Assembly: GCF_030409945.1 (NCBI RefSeq)
Contig: NZ_JAUFQV010000026.1
Span: forward strand, 62,001-126,000
Reading direction: 5' to 3'
Length of the DNA stretch: 64,000 bases
Origin: Vibrio tapetis subsp. quintayensis
GTDB lineage: Bacteria; Pseudomonadota; Gammaproteobacteria; Enterobacterales; Vibrionaceae
The translations under genes and the position numbers were made by a program. A model generated the notes under the pieces. That model was not told where the DNA came from. It searched no databases and saw only the letters and a program-made list of their open reading frames with translations. Numbering within the stretch: position 1 is the stretch's first letter; the number at the start of each line of letters is the position of its first letter. Positions 26,083 to 35,792 of the stretch are shown here, piece after piece.

Positions 26083-26883
26083 ATGAAAAAAACAATCTTA
26101 ATTACGGGGTCAACGGACGGTATTGGTTTAGAGACGGCTAAATTACTTGTGGCTGAGGGGCATAATGTCCTTATACATGGTCGAAATCCGAATAAGCTGG
26201 AAAGCGTGAAAGCAGCACTTGAGCAGATTTCGAATGATGCCCAAATAGAGTCCTATGTTGCCGACCTCTCAAGCCTTAAAGAAGTTGAAGTCTTTGCTCA
26301 TGCTGTTGCCGAGAAACACACTAGACTGGACGTGTTGATTAACAACGCAGGTGTCTTTAACGTACCGACGATCACGACAAAAGAGAATCTAGACATTCGT
26401 TTTGTTGTAAATACCATTGCGCCCTATCTCCTAACTCAGCGATTACTGCCTTTGTTTGATGCTACCGGTCGAGTGGTGAACCTTTCTTCTGCAGCCCAAA
26501 CGACAGTAAATTTGAATGATCTTGTTAGCGCAAACGCAGGTAACGCCGATGGCCAGGTTTATGCGCAAAGTAAACTCGCACTTACGATGTGGTCGGTTCA
26601 TCTTGCGGCTCAATTAAATGGTAACGGGCCGCTGGTGGTCGCGGTTAACCCTGCTTCATTCCTTGGGAGCAAATTGGTTAAAGAAGCCTACGGTGTGGCT
26701 GGTAATGACTTATCGATTGGCGCCGATATTTTGCACCGAGCTGCTTTATCTGAAGAATTTGCCAACTCATCGGGTAAATACTTTGATAACGATTCTGGTT
26801 GTTTTACGTCACCTCATTCAGATGCATTAAATGCAGAGAAGAATGCCAAAGTCGTCGCAGCGATAGAATCCATATTCGCATAA
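26083..26883 (+). CDS. Short-chain dehydrogenase/reductase
   Basis: 266 residues of classical SDR fold. The nucleotide-binding motif is TGSTDGIG at 8-15, NNAG occurs near 87-90, and the catalytic Ser (NLSSA) and YAQSK (Tyr-x-x-x-Lys) are visible. It would use NAD(P)H to reduce a carbonyl or similar substrate in the cytoplasm. The gene is 105 bp before soxR on the same strand, so they may be co-regulated. Confidence 0.9.
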   Translation: MKKTILITGSTDGIGLETAKLLVAEGHNVLIHGRNPNKLESVKAALEQISNDAQIESYVADLSSLKEVEVFAHAVAEKHTRLDVLINNAGVFNVPTITTKENLDIRFVVNTIAPYLLTQRLLPLFDATGRVVNLSSAAQTTVNLNDLVSANAGNADGQVYAQSKLALTMWSVHLAAQLNGNGPLVVAVNPASFLGSKLVKEAYGVAGNDLSIGADILHRAALSEEFANSSGKYFDNDSGCFTSPHSDALNAEKNAKVVAAIESIFA

Positions 26884-26909
26884 TACAGCTACGCATCGTT
26901 CCATATCAC

Positions 26910-26927
26910 CCTAAAGTTAACTTGAGG
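26910..26927. promoter_or_regulatory. SoxR-like box upstream of soxR
   Basis: CCTAAAGTTAACTTGAGG differs from the E. coli SoxR core (CCTCAAGTTAACTTGAGG) at one position. It lies 61 bp before soxR. The flanking -35/-10 elements are poor in both directions, so autoregulation by repression is more likely than activation. Confidence 0.6.
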
Positions 26928-26988
26928 TCATGTCTCTTTTGGTTAATAGTGATGGTCATGAAGGAATAAAACGGCAGGGAATGTAAAG

Positions 26989-27426
26989 ATGGAACTCAGT
27001 GTAGGGAATGTAGCAAAGAGGGCTGGTGTGGCGGTTTCAGCGCTGCATTTTTATGAGACAAAAGGGCTTATTACCAGTTGGCGCAATGTGGGCAACCAGC
27101 GACGTTATCACAGCAGTGTGCTAAGGCGAGTGGCTGTGATTAAATCGGCGCAGCAAGTTGGATTGAGCCTAGATGAGATCATTCAGGCGATGTCGCATTT
27201 ACCTATTGACCACGCGCCAAATAAAAAACAGTGGGAAGACATGGCTAGCCGTTGGCACGACATGTTAGAAGAAAAAATTCTTAGATTAAAATCCTTACAA
27301 CAAGATTTAGGTGGCTGCATTGGTTGCGGTTGTTTGTCGTTGGAACATTGTAATTTACGCAACCCGCAAGATGTCATAGGTCAAACTGGCGAAGGAGCCA
27401 ATTTACTCAGTGGAGATGAAAAATAA
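26989..27426 (+). CDS. soxR: Redox-sensitive transcriptional activator SoxR
   Basis: 145 residues of MerR type. The HTH is at about 4-40 (VGNVAKRAGVAVSALHFYETKGLI), followed by a dimerisation helix and the [2Fe-2S] ligands CIGCGC...C (four cysteines in about 119-130, pattern CX2CXCX5C). SoxR is activated when its cluster is oxidised by redox-cycling drugs and then untwists promoters with 19-bp spacers. Two such promoters occur in this window (MFS, VOC). A truncated second copy is at 19508-19708. Confidence 0.96.
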   Translation: MELSVGNVAKRAGVAVSALHFYETKGLITSWRNVGNQRRYHSSVLRRVAVIKSAQQVGLSLDEIIQAMSHLPIDHAPNKKQWEDMASRWHDMLEEKILRLKSLQQDLGGCIGCGCLSLEHCNLRNPQDVIGQTGEGANLLSGDEK

Positions 27427-27656
27427 TCTCTGTCTTCGGTGCATTGAGCTAGCAGCCACAGCTAGTTCTGCGCAGCCCTATCAATGAATAGTCCCATCCA
27501 AATCATTCTAACTGCACTGATAAAGCGCGAAACTGTCGTTTTTATTCAATCTTCACTTTGCCGCATTGATTAATATTTATGACATCCGAACGCGATACCC
27601 GCTTGGGGAATGACTGTTGGCGTTCATATTTATGATAAGAAATTGAGTAATCCGCG

Positions 27657-28511
27657 ATGTTAAAAATTAAGCCTATCGAAAATTTAGAAGAAATCAGCCA
27701 ACTAAAGCAAGCTTACTTTGCCCAGTCTACGGCACCGCTAGACGGTATGTGGCATTTCGGATTTGTTCCTATGTCGGCACATTTCGGTTTCTATGAACAA
27801 GAGCTAGCACAAGAGCGTTTGGTAGGATATTGCTGCATTAATGCCGATGGTTACATGCTGCAATTTTATCTAGACGATGGAGCAAAGATCGACGCCAAAG
27901 AACTATTTACCCTGATTGCCGAGCAGAATAGTATCGTGATCGGAGACGTAAAGGGCGCATTTGTGAGCACTGCAGAGCCTCAATATTTATCACTTTGCCT
28001 TGATAATTCGTCCGTATTCAAAGTGAATTCACTGATGTATAAGCAAACCAAGCACGATGCTCAAAATAAGCCGAATGAGTTTGAACTTAAGCGAGCAGAG
28101 CCTGAACAATTGAACACATTCGTTGCGTTCGCGGTAACCAATATTGGTGCGCCTGAGCAATGGCTATCTGGTTACTATGGAAATTTGATCAACCGTAAAG
28201 AGCTGTTTGGTTACTGGAGTGAGGGCGAATTATTGGCAACAGGCGAATGTCGTTTATTTGATGAATATCAGACTGAATACGCCGATCTTGGCATGATCGT
28301 CGCCCAATCTCAACGCGGTAAAGGCATTGCAACTCAAGTGCTTAATTGGCTAGTTAGTGCCGCGAACGATCGAGGATTAACTCCAATCTGTTCTACTGAA
28401 AGTGATAACCTTGGAGCCCAAAAAGCCATTAAACGCGCGGGTTTAGAACCACTAAATCGTATCGTTCAAATTGAATTTGGCCACAGCGAAACGGATCAGA
28501 TCTCATCTTAG
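27657..28511 (+). CDS. GNAT-family acetyltransferase (two-domain)
   Basis: 284 residues. The C-terminal domain (about 140-275) has the acetyl-CoA loop QRGKGIA and motif A/B features (LGMIVAQSQRGKGIATQVLNWL, CSTESDNLGAQKAIKRAGL). The N-terminal half (about 1-135) resembles a degenerate GNAT fold without the CoA loop. Substrate cannot be inferred. A weak GACCCC/GGGGTC hairpin follows the stop (28527-28555). Confidence 0.85.
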   Translation: MLKIKPIENLEEISQLKQAYFAQSTAPLDGMWHFGFVPMSAHFGFYEQELAQERLVGYCCINADGYMLQFYLDDGAKIDAKELFTLIAEQNSIVIGDVKGAFVSTAEPQYLSLCLDNSSVFKVNSLMYKQTKHDAQNKPNEFELKRAEPEQLNTFVAFAVTNIGAPEQWLSGYYGNLINRKELFGYWSEGELLATGECRLFDEYQTEYADLGMIVAQSQRGKGIATQVLNWLVSAANDRGLTPICSTESDNLGAQKAIKRAGLEPLNRIVQIEFGHSETDQISS

Positions 28512-28619
28512 TTGCAACTAAGCGATGACCCCTTGCTGACCTTTCACATGGGGTCTTTGCGTTTACGGCTATTGGTCTTATATTGATAGTTAACCTCTTA
28601 TAGATAAGTGGACCTTGTT

Positions 28620-29471
28620 ATGATTCATTGGCTACAGTCGCCACAATCCGCTCTGGTTGCCAAATACGTAGATTGTTATTGGGTGATAGAAAAGACATTG
28701 GACTCGACCGCTCATCAGTACCCTAAACTTAACCCTGATCCTTGTGCTCATTTGATCATTTCACCGCAGAGTCAGGCCTATCACTACGACTTTAATCCGG
28801 GAGTTGCAGCAGGACAGGGCAGCCATTGGTTGTTTCCACATAAACAAACCGTTGAACTCGACCATTCAAAGCCCTTTATACATATCGGGATTAAGTTCAA
28901 AACAGGCGCACTGTATAACTTACCTGACTTCTCTGATGATCCTCTATCGCTAGATAGGGTCGAGCAGCTAGAAGGCTCTGCGCTTCACTCACAATTACGT
29001 TTAGACGAGAGTGCACTGATCGATGCTGCGCGATGTAACCCCGAGCAATGTTGTGAACTGCTCGATACTTTACTGGCACCGTGGCTCGTAAATTGTGCTG
29101 AAGATCAGCACAGTAAACTGACCAGTAAAATTATGAAATTACTAGATAAAGTGTCAATTTCAGAACTTGGAGATCAACTGTATTGTTCACAACGCACACT
29201 TGAAAGAAGCTTTCAGCGTGTCACAGGGTTAACGCTTAAACAGTGTCAGTCGATGAACCGTTTGGAAGAAATGCTGGAATATGTGTACCAACGAGACGCA
29301 GCAGAACTAGATTGGGTGGATGTTGCTTTTAAGTTCGGCTTTAGTGATCAACCTCATTTGATCCGCTACCTAAAGAAACAGTTAGGCTTTACTCCTAAAA
29401 CCTACGAAAAAGAGCGCGGGTTGACGATTGATGCTTACGGTGGAGTCCGTTCTAACTTCCCCACTTCTTAG
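28620..29471 (+). CDS. AraC-family transcriptional regulator
   Basis: 283 residues. The C-terminal part (about 175-270) has paired helix-turn-helix motifs (VSISELGDQLYCSQRTLERSFQRVTG and DWVDVAFKFGFSDQPHLIRYLKKQLGFTPKTY). The N-terminal domain (YWVIEKTLDS..., LNPDPCAHLIIS) is of the kind found in DUF6597-type AraC proteins. I choose ATG at 28620 over a GTG four codons earlier. Target unknown. Confidence 0.85.
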   Translation: MIHWLQSPQSALVAKYVDCYWVIEKTLDSTAHQYPKLNPDPCAHLIISPQSQAYHYDFNPGVAAGQGSHWLFPHKQTVELDHSKPFIHIGIKFKTGALYNLPDFSDDPLSLDRVEQLEGSALHSQLRLDESALIDAARCNPEQCCELLDTLLAPWLVNCAEDQHSKLTSKIMKLLDKVSISELGDQLYCSQRTLERSFQRVTGLTLKQCQSMNRLEEMLEYVYQRDAAELDWVDVAFKFGFSDQPHLIRYLKKQLGFTPKTYEKERGLTIDAYGGVRSNFPTS

Positions 29472-29996
29472 TGGGCTTTGGCGCGTATATTTACGATCGA
29501 ATTCTAACAAGGTTGAGAGCTTCTATTTTTACAATGGTCTATAAATTTTAAAATGTGCGTTGTTCACAAGTGTTGTTTTAGGCATTCCATTAGAGCAAAC
29601 CATTATTGGTGCGGGCTTAGTTGTATTGTTTATGTCTCTTGTTGGCGGAAGCTGGGCTGCCAGAACAAGCGCTGATGGGGGATGGTTATAGCCACTACCA
29701 ACCTCGATATCGCTCTAAAAAATGCACAACGACCGTATGACATACCAAGGCGGAGCTAGGCGTAGTGCGGCGATGAGTTGTGGGAAAGTTAGGAGTAGTT
29801 TGTAGGCTTGGAGGCTGAGTTCTATATTATGTGCTATATATTTATTGTGCTTATAAAATAAATAACATAAACCTCTAATTATGGAGGATTTTTTTTGCAT
29901 TACCTACGGTGTCGATAACGAGTGCTTGGGCTGATTACATCGCCTGCTGAGTGGTTAATAATAGAAGTATAAATTAAACAACATAAAGGGATCTTT
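29472..29996. other. Intergenic region with one short gene remnant
   Basis: 525 bp with no complete gene. It holds the hydrophobic open stretch at 29545-29691. Close to the right end the sequence is AT-rich, as expected for a promoter of the next operon. Confidence 0.5.
29545..29691 (+). pseudogene. Possible membrane-protein remnant
   Basis: 49 open codons after a stop, without ATG or ribosome site at the start, read as VVLGIPLEQTIIGAGLVV, LFMSLVGGSWAARTSADGG and end at TAG. The composition is that of a real membrane segment, so it may be a 3' fragment of a lost gene. Family not recognised. Confidence 0.3.
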
Positions 29997-30848
29997 ATGA
30001 AAAAATTGATCGGGCTGATTCTGTGTTGCGCGACTGCAATAGCACAGGCAGCGCCACTGGTTATTCCTGGCAAGCCGGGAGAGGTTAAATTGATGCAAGC
30101 AGTTCTGGCCGAAATTGCCGAACGAAGCGATCGGTTTGAAGGGGTGTCCCATTATTACGGCCAAAATGGTGACCCCAATACCGCCAAAATGACCGCCGAC
30201 CTGATGAATGGAAATCTAGACATCATGTATGTGGCGGCATCCAAAGAAAATGAATCTAATATGAGTACGGTTTATTTTCCTATTTACCGTGGTTTATTAG
30301 GCATGAGACTCGGCATTGTTACACAGCCGAATGTGGGCTTGTTTCAGGGAGTCACTAACTTTTCACAAGTACGGAATTTCGTCGCTTGTCAGGGGAAAGC
30401 GTGGCCAGATACCGCCATTTTGGAAGCGAATGGTATCAAAATAGCCAAGAGTCTAAAGTACCCCAATTTGTTCCCAATGCTGGACGGTGGACGCTGCGAT
30501 TACTTTCCTCGCGGCGTGTTTGAACCGTTTACCGAAGTGGTCGCACAAAGCCAATTTAACTTAGCCGTTGATGAATATGTGATGCTGAGGTACCGCATGC
30601 CGTTTTATTTCTACACTGCGAAAAATGACCCGGAGTTAGCGATGCATTTTCAAGACATTCTTTATGACATGTTTGAAGACGGAACGTATGAGCGATTGTT
30701 CTTTGCCGATAAAGAGGTGTCTGACGCGCTCAATCTCGCAGGTCTAGAAAAACGGACAATATTTGATCTTAATAACCCCGAGTTGAGTCAAAAGTCCCAA
30801 CAAATTCCAAATAAATTCTGGTTCGATCCCCTTAAGGAAGTGAAATAA
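29997..30848 (+). CDS. Periplasmic solute-binding-like protein, sensory partner of the MCP
   Basis: 283 residues. A Sec signal ([18 protein letters not shown]) is followed by a type-II binding-protein fold of the PAAT/HisJ kind ([21 protein letters not shown], then [11 protein letters not shown]). Two cysteines (FVACQG, GGRCDYF) may form a disulfide. No ABC permease or ATPase is nearby. Its stop codon overlaps the ATG of the chemoreceptor gene by one base (TAATG), so the binding protein most likely delivers a ligand signal to that receptor. Ligand unknown. Confidence 0.85.
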   Translation: MKKLIGLILCCATAIAQAAPLVIPGKPGEVKLMQAVLAEIAERSDRFEGVSHYYGQNGDPNTAKMTADLMNGNLDIMYVAASKENESNMSTVYFPIYRGLLGMRLGIVTQPNVGLFQGVTNFSQVRNFVACQGKAWPDTAILEANGIKIAKSLKYPNLFPMLDGGRCDYFPRGVFEPFTEVVAQSQFNLAVDEYVMLRYRMPFYFYTAKNDPELAMHFQDILYDMFEDGTYERLFFADKEVSDALNLAGLEKRTIFDLNNPELSQKSQQIPNKFWFDPLKEVK

Positions 30849-32323
30849 TGAAAAGCATAACAGCCAAAATCCTATCGGTTCTGACGTTATTGTTGTTGGT
30901 GGTCGGTGGCATTGTCTCGATGGGTATGTATTGGACAAACAGCAGTGCCCTTGAATCCGAGTTCGTTCTCGACAAGCAGAATCTTGCCAAACAGCTAGAA
31001 GTTATCTTGCAAGAACCTGTTTATGTTTACGATAAAGCCATCATCCAATCTACGGTCGATTCATTTTCTTCAAATTCCATGATCGCGCAGATTGTTGTTA
31101 AAGACCACAGAGGTCAGTTACTGGCGCAAACAGAGTCTACAGTGAGTACTGACGACAGTATGGAAGTGCCTCTGACGTGGGAGGGGAAAAGTATTGGTTC
31201 AGTGATGGTCAGCATTTCACATCAGGCAAAGAGTCAGACGCTACAAAACTCTTTAGAGCAATCCATTATTTCCGTCTTGATTACTATCGTACTGATGATC
31301 GTGGTATTGGTAAGTGTTCTACAACGCATCGTATTGCAGCCATTACAAAGAGTGAACAGCGTCTTGGGTGATATCGCTTCTGGTGGCGGTGATTTAACCG
31401 CGCGAATTCCCGTAGATAGAGCCGATGAGATCGGTCAACTATCGGAACGTTTTAATGCATTCATTGAAACCATTCAAAATATCATTAAAGACATGAGTGT
31501 TGCATCTGCATCGCTTGATGATGCGTCTAAGCGTGTAGGGGCAATTCTTGAATCTACCCGAGCTTCAAATGCTCGTCAGTTACAGCTCACTGGCAGCTCT
31601 GCAACCAATATTTCTCATCTTGACGTGGCCACCCAAGAGATTGCACAGAGTACTGAGTCTACAGTGCAAAAAGCCAACCAAGCGTGTGATGTGGCTGACA
31701 GTAGTAAAGAAGCGATTGATGCGAATATCACCAATATTAATGCGTTGGTCGAAAATCTTGAGGTAACGTCCGAAGAAGTATCGAGTTTAAAGCAAACCAG
31801 TGACAACATCGGTAGCGTTTTAGACGTGATCAAAGGCATTGCAGAACAAACCAACTTGTTGGCTCTAAATGCTGCGATTGAAGCGGCGCGAGCAGGAGAA
31901 AGCGGGCGCGGTTTTGCCGTGGTGGCTGATGAAGTGAGAGCGCTTGCAAGCAAGACACATGACTCCACAACAGAGATAGAAAGCATCATTGAAGAGCTTC
32001 AGCAAAGAGCAGATGCTTCTTATAAAGCAACAGTGACCAGTAAGAACATGGTCAGCGACACGAGAAACAAAGCAGAACACACAGGCGTTGCTTTGGAAAA
32101 GATCAGTGCTGAAATGACGGGTATTAATGATATGGTCATTATGATATCAAGCGCGTGTGAAGAGCAGTCGAACGTGACTAATTTGGTCAGTCAAGACATG
32201 GCACAATTGCAGCAAGGAGCTGAGAAATTAGAACAAGAGAACCAATCTACAGAACAAGTGGTGACCCAATTAATTGATGTCGGTAGTCAATTGTCGGAAC
32301 AGATCCAACGATTTAAGTATTAA
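30848..32323 (+). CDS. Methyl-accepting chemotaxis protein
   Basis: 491 residues. TM1 is about 8-28, a small periplasmic domain about 30-135, TM2 about 137-160, HAMP about 160-215, then a long coiled-coil signalling domain. The hairpin tip contains the conserved [20 protein letters not shown] region followed by [15 protein letters not shown]. The periplasmic part is only about 105 residues, consistent with sensing through the binding protein encoded just before it. Ends at a strong terminator. Confidence 0.95.
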   Translation: MKSITAKILSVLTLLLLVVGGIVSMGMYWTNSSALESEFVLDKQNLAKQLEVILQEPVYVYDKAIIQSTVDSFSSNSMIAQIVVKDHRGQLLAQTESTVSTDDSMEVPLTWEGKSIGSVMVSISHQAKSQTLQNSLEQSIISVLITIVLMIVVLVSVLQRIVLQPLQRVNSVLGDIASGGGDLTARIPVDRADEIGQLSERFNAFIETIQNIIKDMSVASASLDDASKRVGAILESTRASNARQLQLTGSSATNISHLDVATQEIAQSTESTVQKANQACDVADSSKEAIDANITNINALVENLEVTSEEVSSLKQTSDNIGSVLDVIKGIAEQTNLLALNAAIEAARAGESGRGFAVVADEVRALASKTHDSTTEIESIIEELQQRADASYKATVTSKNMVSDTRNKAEHTGVALEKISAEMTGINDMVIMISSACEEQSNVTNLVSQDMAQLQQGAEKLEQENQSTEQVVTQLIDVGSQLSEQIQRFKY

Positions 32324-32352
32324 TTCATCTAAACATTCAATGGATTAAATAT

Positions 32353-32378
32353 GCCCTGCTTTCAAGCAGGGCTTTTTT
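32353..32378 (+). terminator. Rho-independent terminator
   Basis: Perfect 8-bp stem GCCCTGCT/AGCAGGGC with a 4-nt loop and six T residues. It closes the binding-protein/MCP operon. Confidence 0.9.
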
Positions 32379-32547
32379 ATACACCTAGGTGAGCATGCAA
32401 CAAAAGATTAGCGCCTAATGCTTATCTGAGTGGATTTGAAAGGCGATAAATTATAGAGGCGACATTTTCTATCTTCAAAGGGGGATAAGTGCGAGTGCGG
32501 GTGATAAACTGTTACGCTTTCTGTGGTTAATTACTCTTCTCGGTGAT

Positions 32548-33729
32548 ATGAAACGTTTTACTCAAACTCTTTTATTGGCTTTATCTTTCCTGATAGCACC
32601 GACGACCCATGCACTTACTCTTGAAGTTTGGTCAGCGTTCGATGGGGATCTTTTGTATAAGGTCGCACAGCGATTTAAGCAAGAAACAGGGCATGAATTG
32701 GTGATCCGAAATGTAGACACCAACTCGATGCGAGCTGAAACCTTATTAGCCGAACGTTTTGAAGCCTATTTGCCCGATGTTGTATGGGTGCCCTCCGATT
32801 TTCTTGGTATGCATGACTACCTAGGTTTACAAGCCATCCCAGATGACTGGATTACCTCATCGGAGTTAGAAGCGTCCGCCTTCCACCATATTACAACCGA
32901 TAACCAATACTACGCTTTGCCCATTTCGTTGGGTAATCACCTCATGCTTTATTACAACAAGTCGCTAGTACAAACGCCTGCCACCTCGTGGGAAGCACTG
33001 ATAACGACGACTCGAGAAACCCAAAAGCCAGTCATCTTGATGGACTACAAACAGAACTACTATTTAGCGGCTTTTTTTAGTTTGTTTACCGATGACAATC
33101 CATTTGCCATTCTCGAGTTTGAAGCGTCAACCATTGCTCGGTCTTTCGAGTTTTACAAAGAGTTGATCGATCAAGGCGTGTTTTTCTCTCACTGTGATTC
33201 GCTTTGTCCGAGAACCCGTTTTATTGCTGAGAAGTCGGCCTATTTGATCGACGGTGACTGGGCGATAAATAGTATGAATGACGAATTTAAAGCTAAAGTG
33301 GGAATTGCACCGCTGCCGACGTTAAACGGAAAGAAAATGACGTCCTTATCCGGTGGGAAAATCTTGGCTTTTACCCAACGTCACTTTGCTGACCCAGAAA
33401 AACGACAAGCCATGAAGCAATTGTCTGAATTGGTACAACGACCAGCATTCTTGAAAGAGTTAATGAACAGCAATATTTTTATTTCGGCTAATCAATCTGT
33501 CAATGCCCAGTTTTTTTCAGAACCTAACAGTATCGATGCCACAATGTACCGATTGTATTTGCAGTCTCAACCCATGAATACTTCGCTAAAAATGGCGATT
33601 TATTGGGAGGCAATGTTTAGAGGCTACATGAGGTATCAAAAAGGCAGCCCAGCAGATGAAAGTGCTGAGTATGTGATTCATTTCCTTAATAAGTATTTTG
33701 CTAAGGTGGATCGCCGTGCCGAAAAGTAA
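32548..33729 (+). CDS. Periplasmic ABC-type (family 1) solute-binding protein, orphan
   Basis: 393 residues. The signal peptide (about 1-22, ending THA) is followed by LTLEVWSAFDGDLLYKVAQRF, the usual start of MalE-like sugar-binding proteins. SLGNHLMLYYNKSL and LIDGDWAINSM are typical hinge and lobe motifs. There are no transport genes nearby. Its last codons overlap the diguanylate cyclase gene, so it is better seen as a ligand sensor feeding that enzyme. Ligand (sugar, polyamine or other) unknown. Confidence 0.88.
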   Translation: MKRFTQTLLLALSFLIAPTTHALTLEVWSAFDGDLLYKVAQRFKQETGHELVIRNVDTNSMRAETLLAERFEAYLPDVVWVPSDFLGMHDYLGLQAIPDDWITSSELEASAFHHITTDNQYYALPISLGNHLMLYYNKSLVQTPATSWEALITTTRETQKPVILMDYKQNYYLAAFFSLFTDDNPFAILEFEASTIARSFEFYKELIDQGVFFSHCDSLCPRTRFIAEKSAYLIDGDWAINSMNDEFKAKVGIAPLPTLNGKKMTSLSGGKILAFTQRHFADPEKRQAMKQLSELVQRPAFLKELMNSNIFISANQSVNAQFFSEPNSIDATMYRLYLQSQPMNTSLKMAIYWEAMFRGYMRYQKGSPADESAEYVIHFLNKYFAKVDRRAEK

Positions 33730-35689
33730 TCGGAAACCCATCAGTCTACAAAAAACGCTCAGCTATCTGTTGCTGGTGACCGCACTCGTTCCTGCGATGA
33801 TTATTAGCCAGTATTTCATCGAGCGACAAACCGAGTTTATGCAAAAAAGCGAAGAAGATAAGCTTAACAATACTATCTCGAACATTGTGTCTACTATCGA
33901 CGTTGAAGTGGATAAATTGGTTAACATTTTGGTGTGGTTTTCCCGCGATCGCTCGGTGCTACGAGGGGCCGATAACATCTTGTATTCTGCGGTCATCTGG
34001 GAGCGTCTTGAAGCCATGAGCCAGTTTAGTGAGGTGATCAGTGCTATCTATGTGATAGATAAGGACGGAGAAGTTATCTATTCTCATGGTGGCAGTGCCT
34101 ACCACTTTGAAAAGAGTGAATTGTATAAGAAATTAGATCAGGGACAATCCGCATTCAAAGCAGGAAAAATCTACCATACGATATTTAATGAAGTCGATTT
34201 AGTTGATCATGGTGGTTCACGAGGTGTTGCGTTGTTCTCACCTTTGTTGGCATACACGCTTTTAGAACATTCGCAATACGAACCACAGGGGACGATTGTT
34301 GCGTTAGTTGACTATCAGGCTTCCGCTAAAAGTCTAGACACTGTGTTATATGATGATGAACGAGTCGATATGGTGCACGATGTTGAAGTTGCCTATGGTC
34401 ATGAGTCTCGTGATGGACTCCCTGTCACGGACATGGTCATCGAGCACGATAACTTAGCATCGCCGATTAAACTGCACCTGTACTATCACTTCTCAGACAA
34501 AGCCCGCAAAGCTGAAATACAAGAAACTCGCTCAGATACGATTCGAATTCTCATCGGTATTTTGCTTTTGGTTGTGTTGACCGTTTTGTTTCTTAATCGT
34601 TGGGTTTCACGCCAATTCATGGGTGTTGCAGACATCGTAAAGTCGTATTCACAAGAGCGACAACCGCTACCACACACTCATAAGTTTCGCAGCCAAGAAT
34701 TCCTAAATGTGTCTCATCTACTTGATAGCATGTGGAAGAAGATCAACAACCATGTTGTGGAGCTTAAAAATAAGAATGACCAGTTAACGACGGCCAATGC
34801 CTTAGTTGAGGCGACCAATGAAAGGCTGGCTTCTTTTAATCAGCAATTAGAGCAACAAGTCGCGAGCAAGACTTCACAATTAACGGATTCATTGCACCGA
34901 GAAGAGATCCACCAAGGTAAGTTAGTGGAAGTGATTCATTGCAGTTCTCAGCTCAAGGATGCAGGTTACCGGGGGTTAATCGCGGTGGTTGACCAGCATC
35001 TTGACTCACTGCTGCCTAACCTAAATTGCCGATTCAGTTATGCAAATCCGGGGCACGACACCGATCCAGAGTCGATGATGATTATCGCTTCTAGTGGCGG
35101 TGCAACGCTTGCGTACATTGAGTTTGATGTCTCGCAACATGATAAAGAAAGTGCCGTTTTAATTGAGTTATACGGCAAGCAATTAGGGTATTGGCTAGAG
35201 CTTTTGAGCTTCACTCGGAGCGACAGTTTAGCCTGTGCAGGTAATCGACAAGCCTTCGAAGAAGACTTTCATTACATGCAGGCTAGCCTTGATAGCAATA
35301 GATTCGCTTGTTTTTCATTGCTGGTATTAGATATCAATGGATTGAAAGCGATCAATGATACCCATGGTCATGAGTTAGGCGATAAACTGATCACGGAATG
35401 CGCTGATCTCATCAACAATGAATTGGTAGGTAATCAATACCTGTATCGGATTGGCGGAGATGAGTTCGTGATTTTATGCGAAGACATGAACTCAATCGCC
35501 GGCCTTGAAATGTTAGATCAGCTTGATATCGCGCAGAATAACGTTCAAATTGTGGATGATAAAGGGCAACAACATGTATTGCATTACTCTATTGGTGTGG
35601 CGTCATCGGATCAATGCTCTGCGTTTGAGATGTTTAAGGTGGCCGACCGTCATATGTACCAAAGCAAGAAAGCCTATTATCGGCAATAA
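33716..35689 (+). CDS. Membrane GGDEF diguanylate cyclase
   Basis: 657 residues. TM1 is about 14-32, a periplasmic domain about 33-270 and TM2 about 275-294, then a coiled coil about 340-395 and the GGDEF domain about 510-655. The active-site motif GGDEF is intact at about 580-584 (YRIGGDEFVIL), and the metal Asp is in LDINGLKAIND. No RxxD inhibitory site precedes GGDEF, so product inhibition may be weak. The start is GTG at 33716 with AAGGTGG upstream, overlapping the binding-protein gene by 14 nt. It makes cyclic di-GMP from GTP, presumably in response to the binding protein. Confidence 0.92.
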   Translation: MPKSNRKPISLQKTLSYLLLVTALVPAMIISQYFIERQTEFMQKSEEDKLNNTISNIVSTIDVEVDKLVNILVWFSRDRSVLRGADNILYSAVIWERLEAMSQFSEVISAIYVIDKDGEVIYSHGGSAYHFEKSELYKKLDQGQSAFKAGKIYHTIFNEVDLVDHGGSRGVALFSPLLAYTLLEHSQYEPQGTIVALVDYQASAKSLDTVLYDDERVDMVHDVEVAYGHESRDGLPVTDMVIEHDNLASPIKLHLYYHFSDKARKAEIQETRSDTIRILIGILLLVVLTVLFLNRWVSRQFMGVADIVKSYSQERQPLPHTHKFRSQEFLNVSHLLDSMWKKINNHVVELKNKNDQLTTANALVEATNERLASFNQQLEQQVASKTSQLTDSLHREEIHQGKLVEVIHCSSQLKDAGYRGLIAVVDQHLDSLLPNLNCRFSYANPGHDTDPESMMIIASSGGATLAYIEFDVSQHDKESAVLIELYGKQLGYWLELLSFTRSDSLACAGNRQAFEEDFHYMQASLDSNRFACFSLLVLDINGLKAINDTHGHELGDKLITECADLINNELVGNQYLYRIGGDEFVILCEDMNSIAGLEMLDQLDIAQNNVQIVDDKGQQHVLHYSIGVASSDQCSAFEMFKVADRHMYQSKKAYYRQ

Positions 35690-35792
35690 TCTATTTAATA
35701 TCAGGTAAGTAGGGGGAAGCTGGTTACGCTAAAATCGAGACCAGTCATGCCAGCACAATTCCCTGGATGATGTACGGAGTTAACTAACCAAG

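Noticed and set aside
31615..31989. 124-codon frame antisense to the MCP
   Set aside because: It mirrors the highly conserved chemoreceptor signalling region on the other strand and has no ribosome site.
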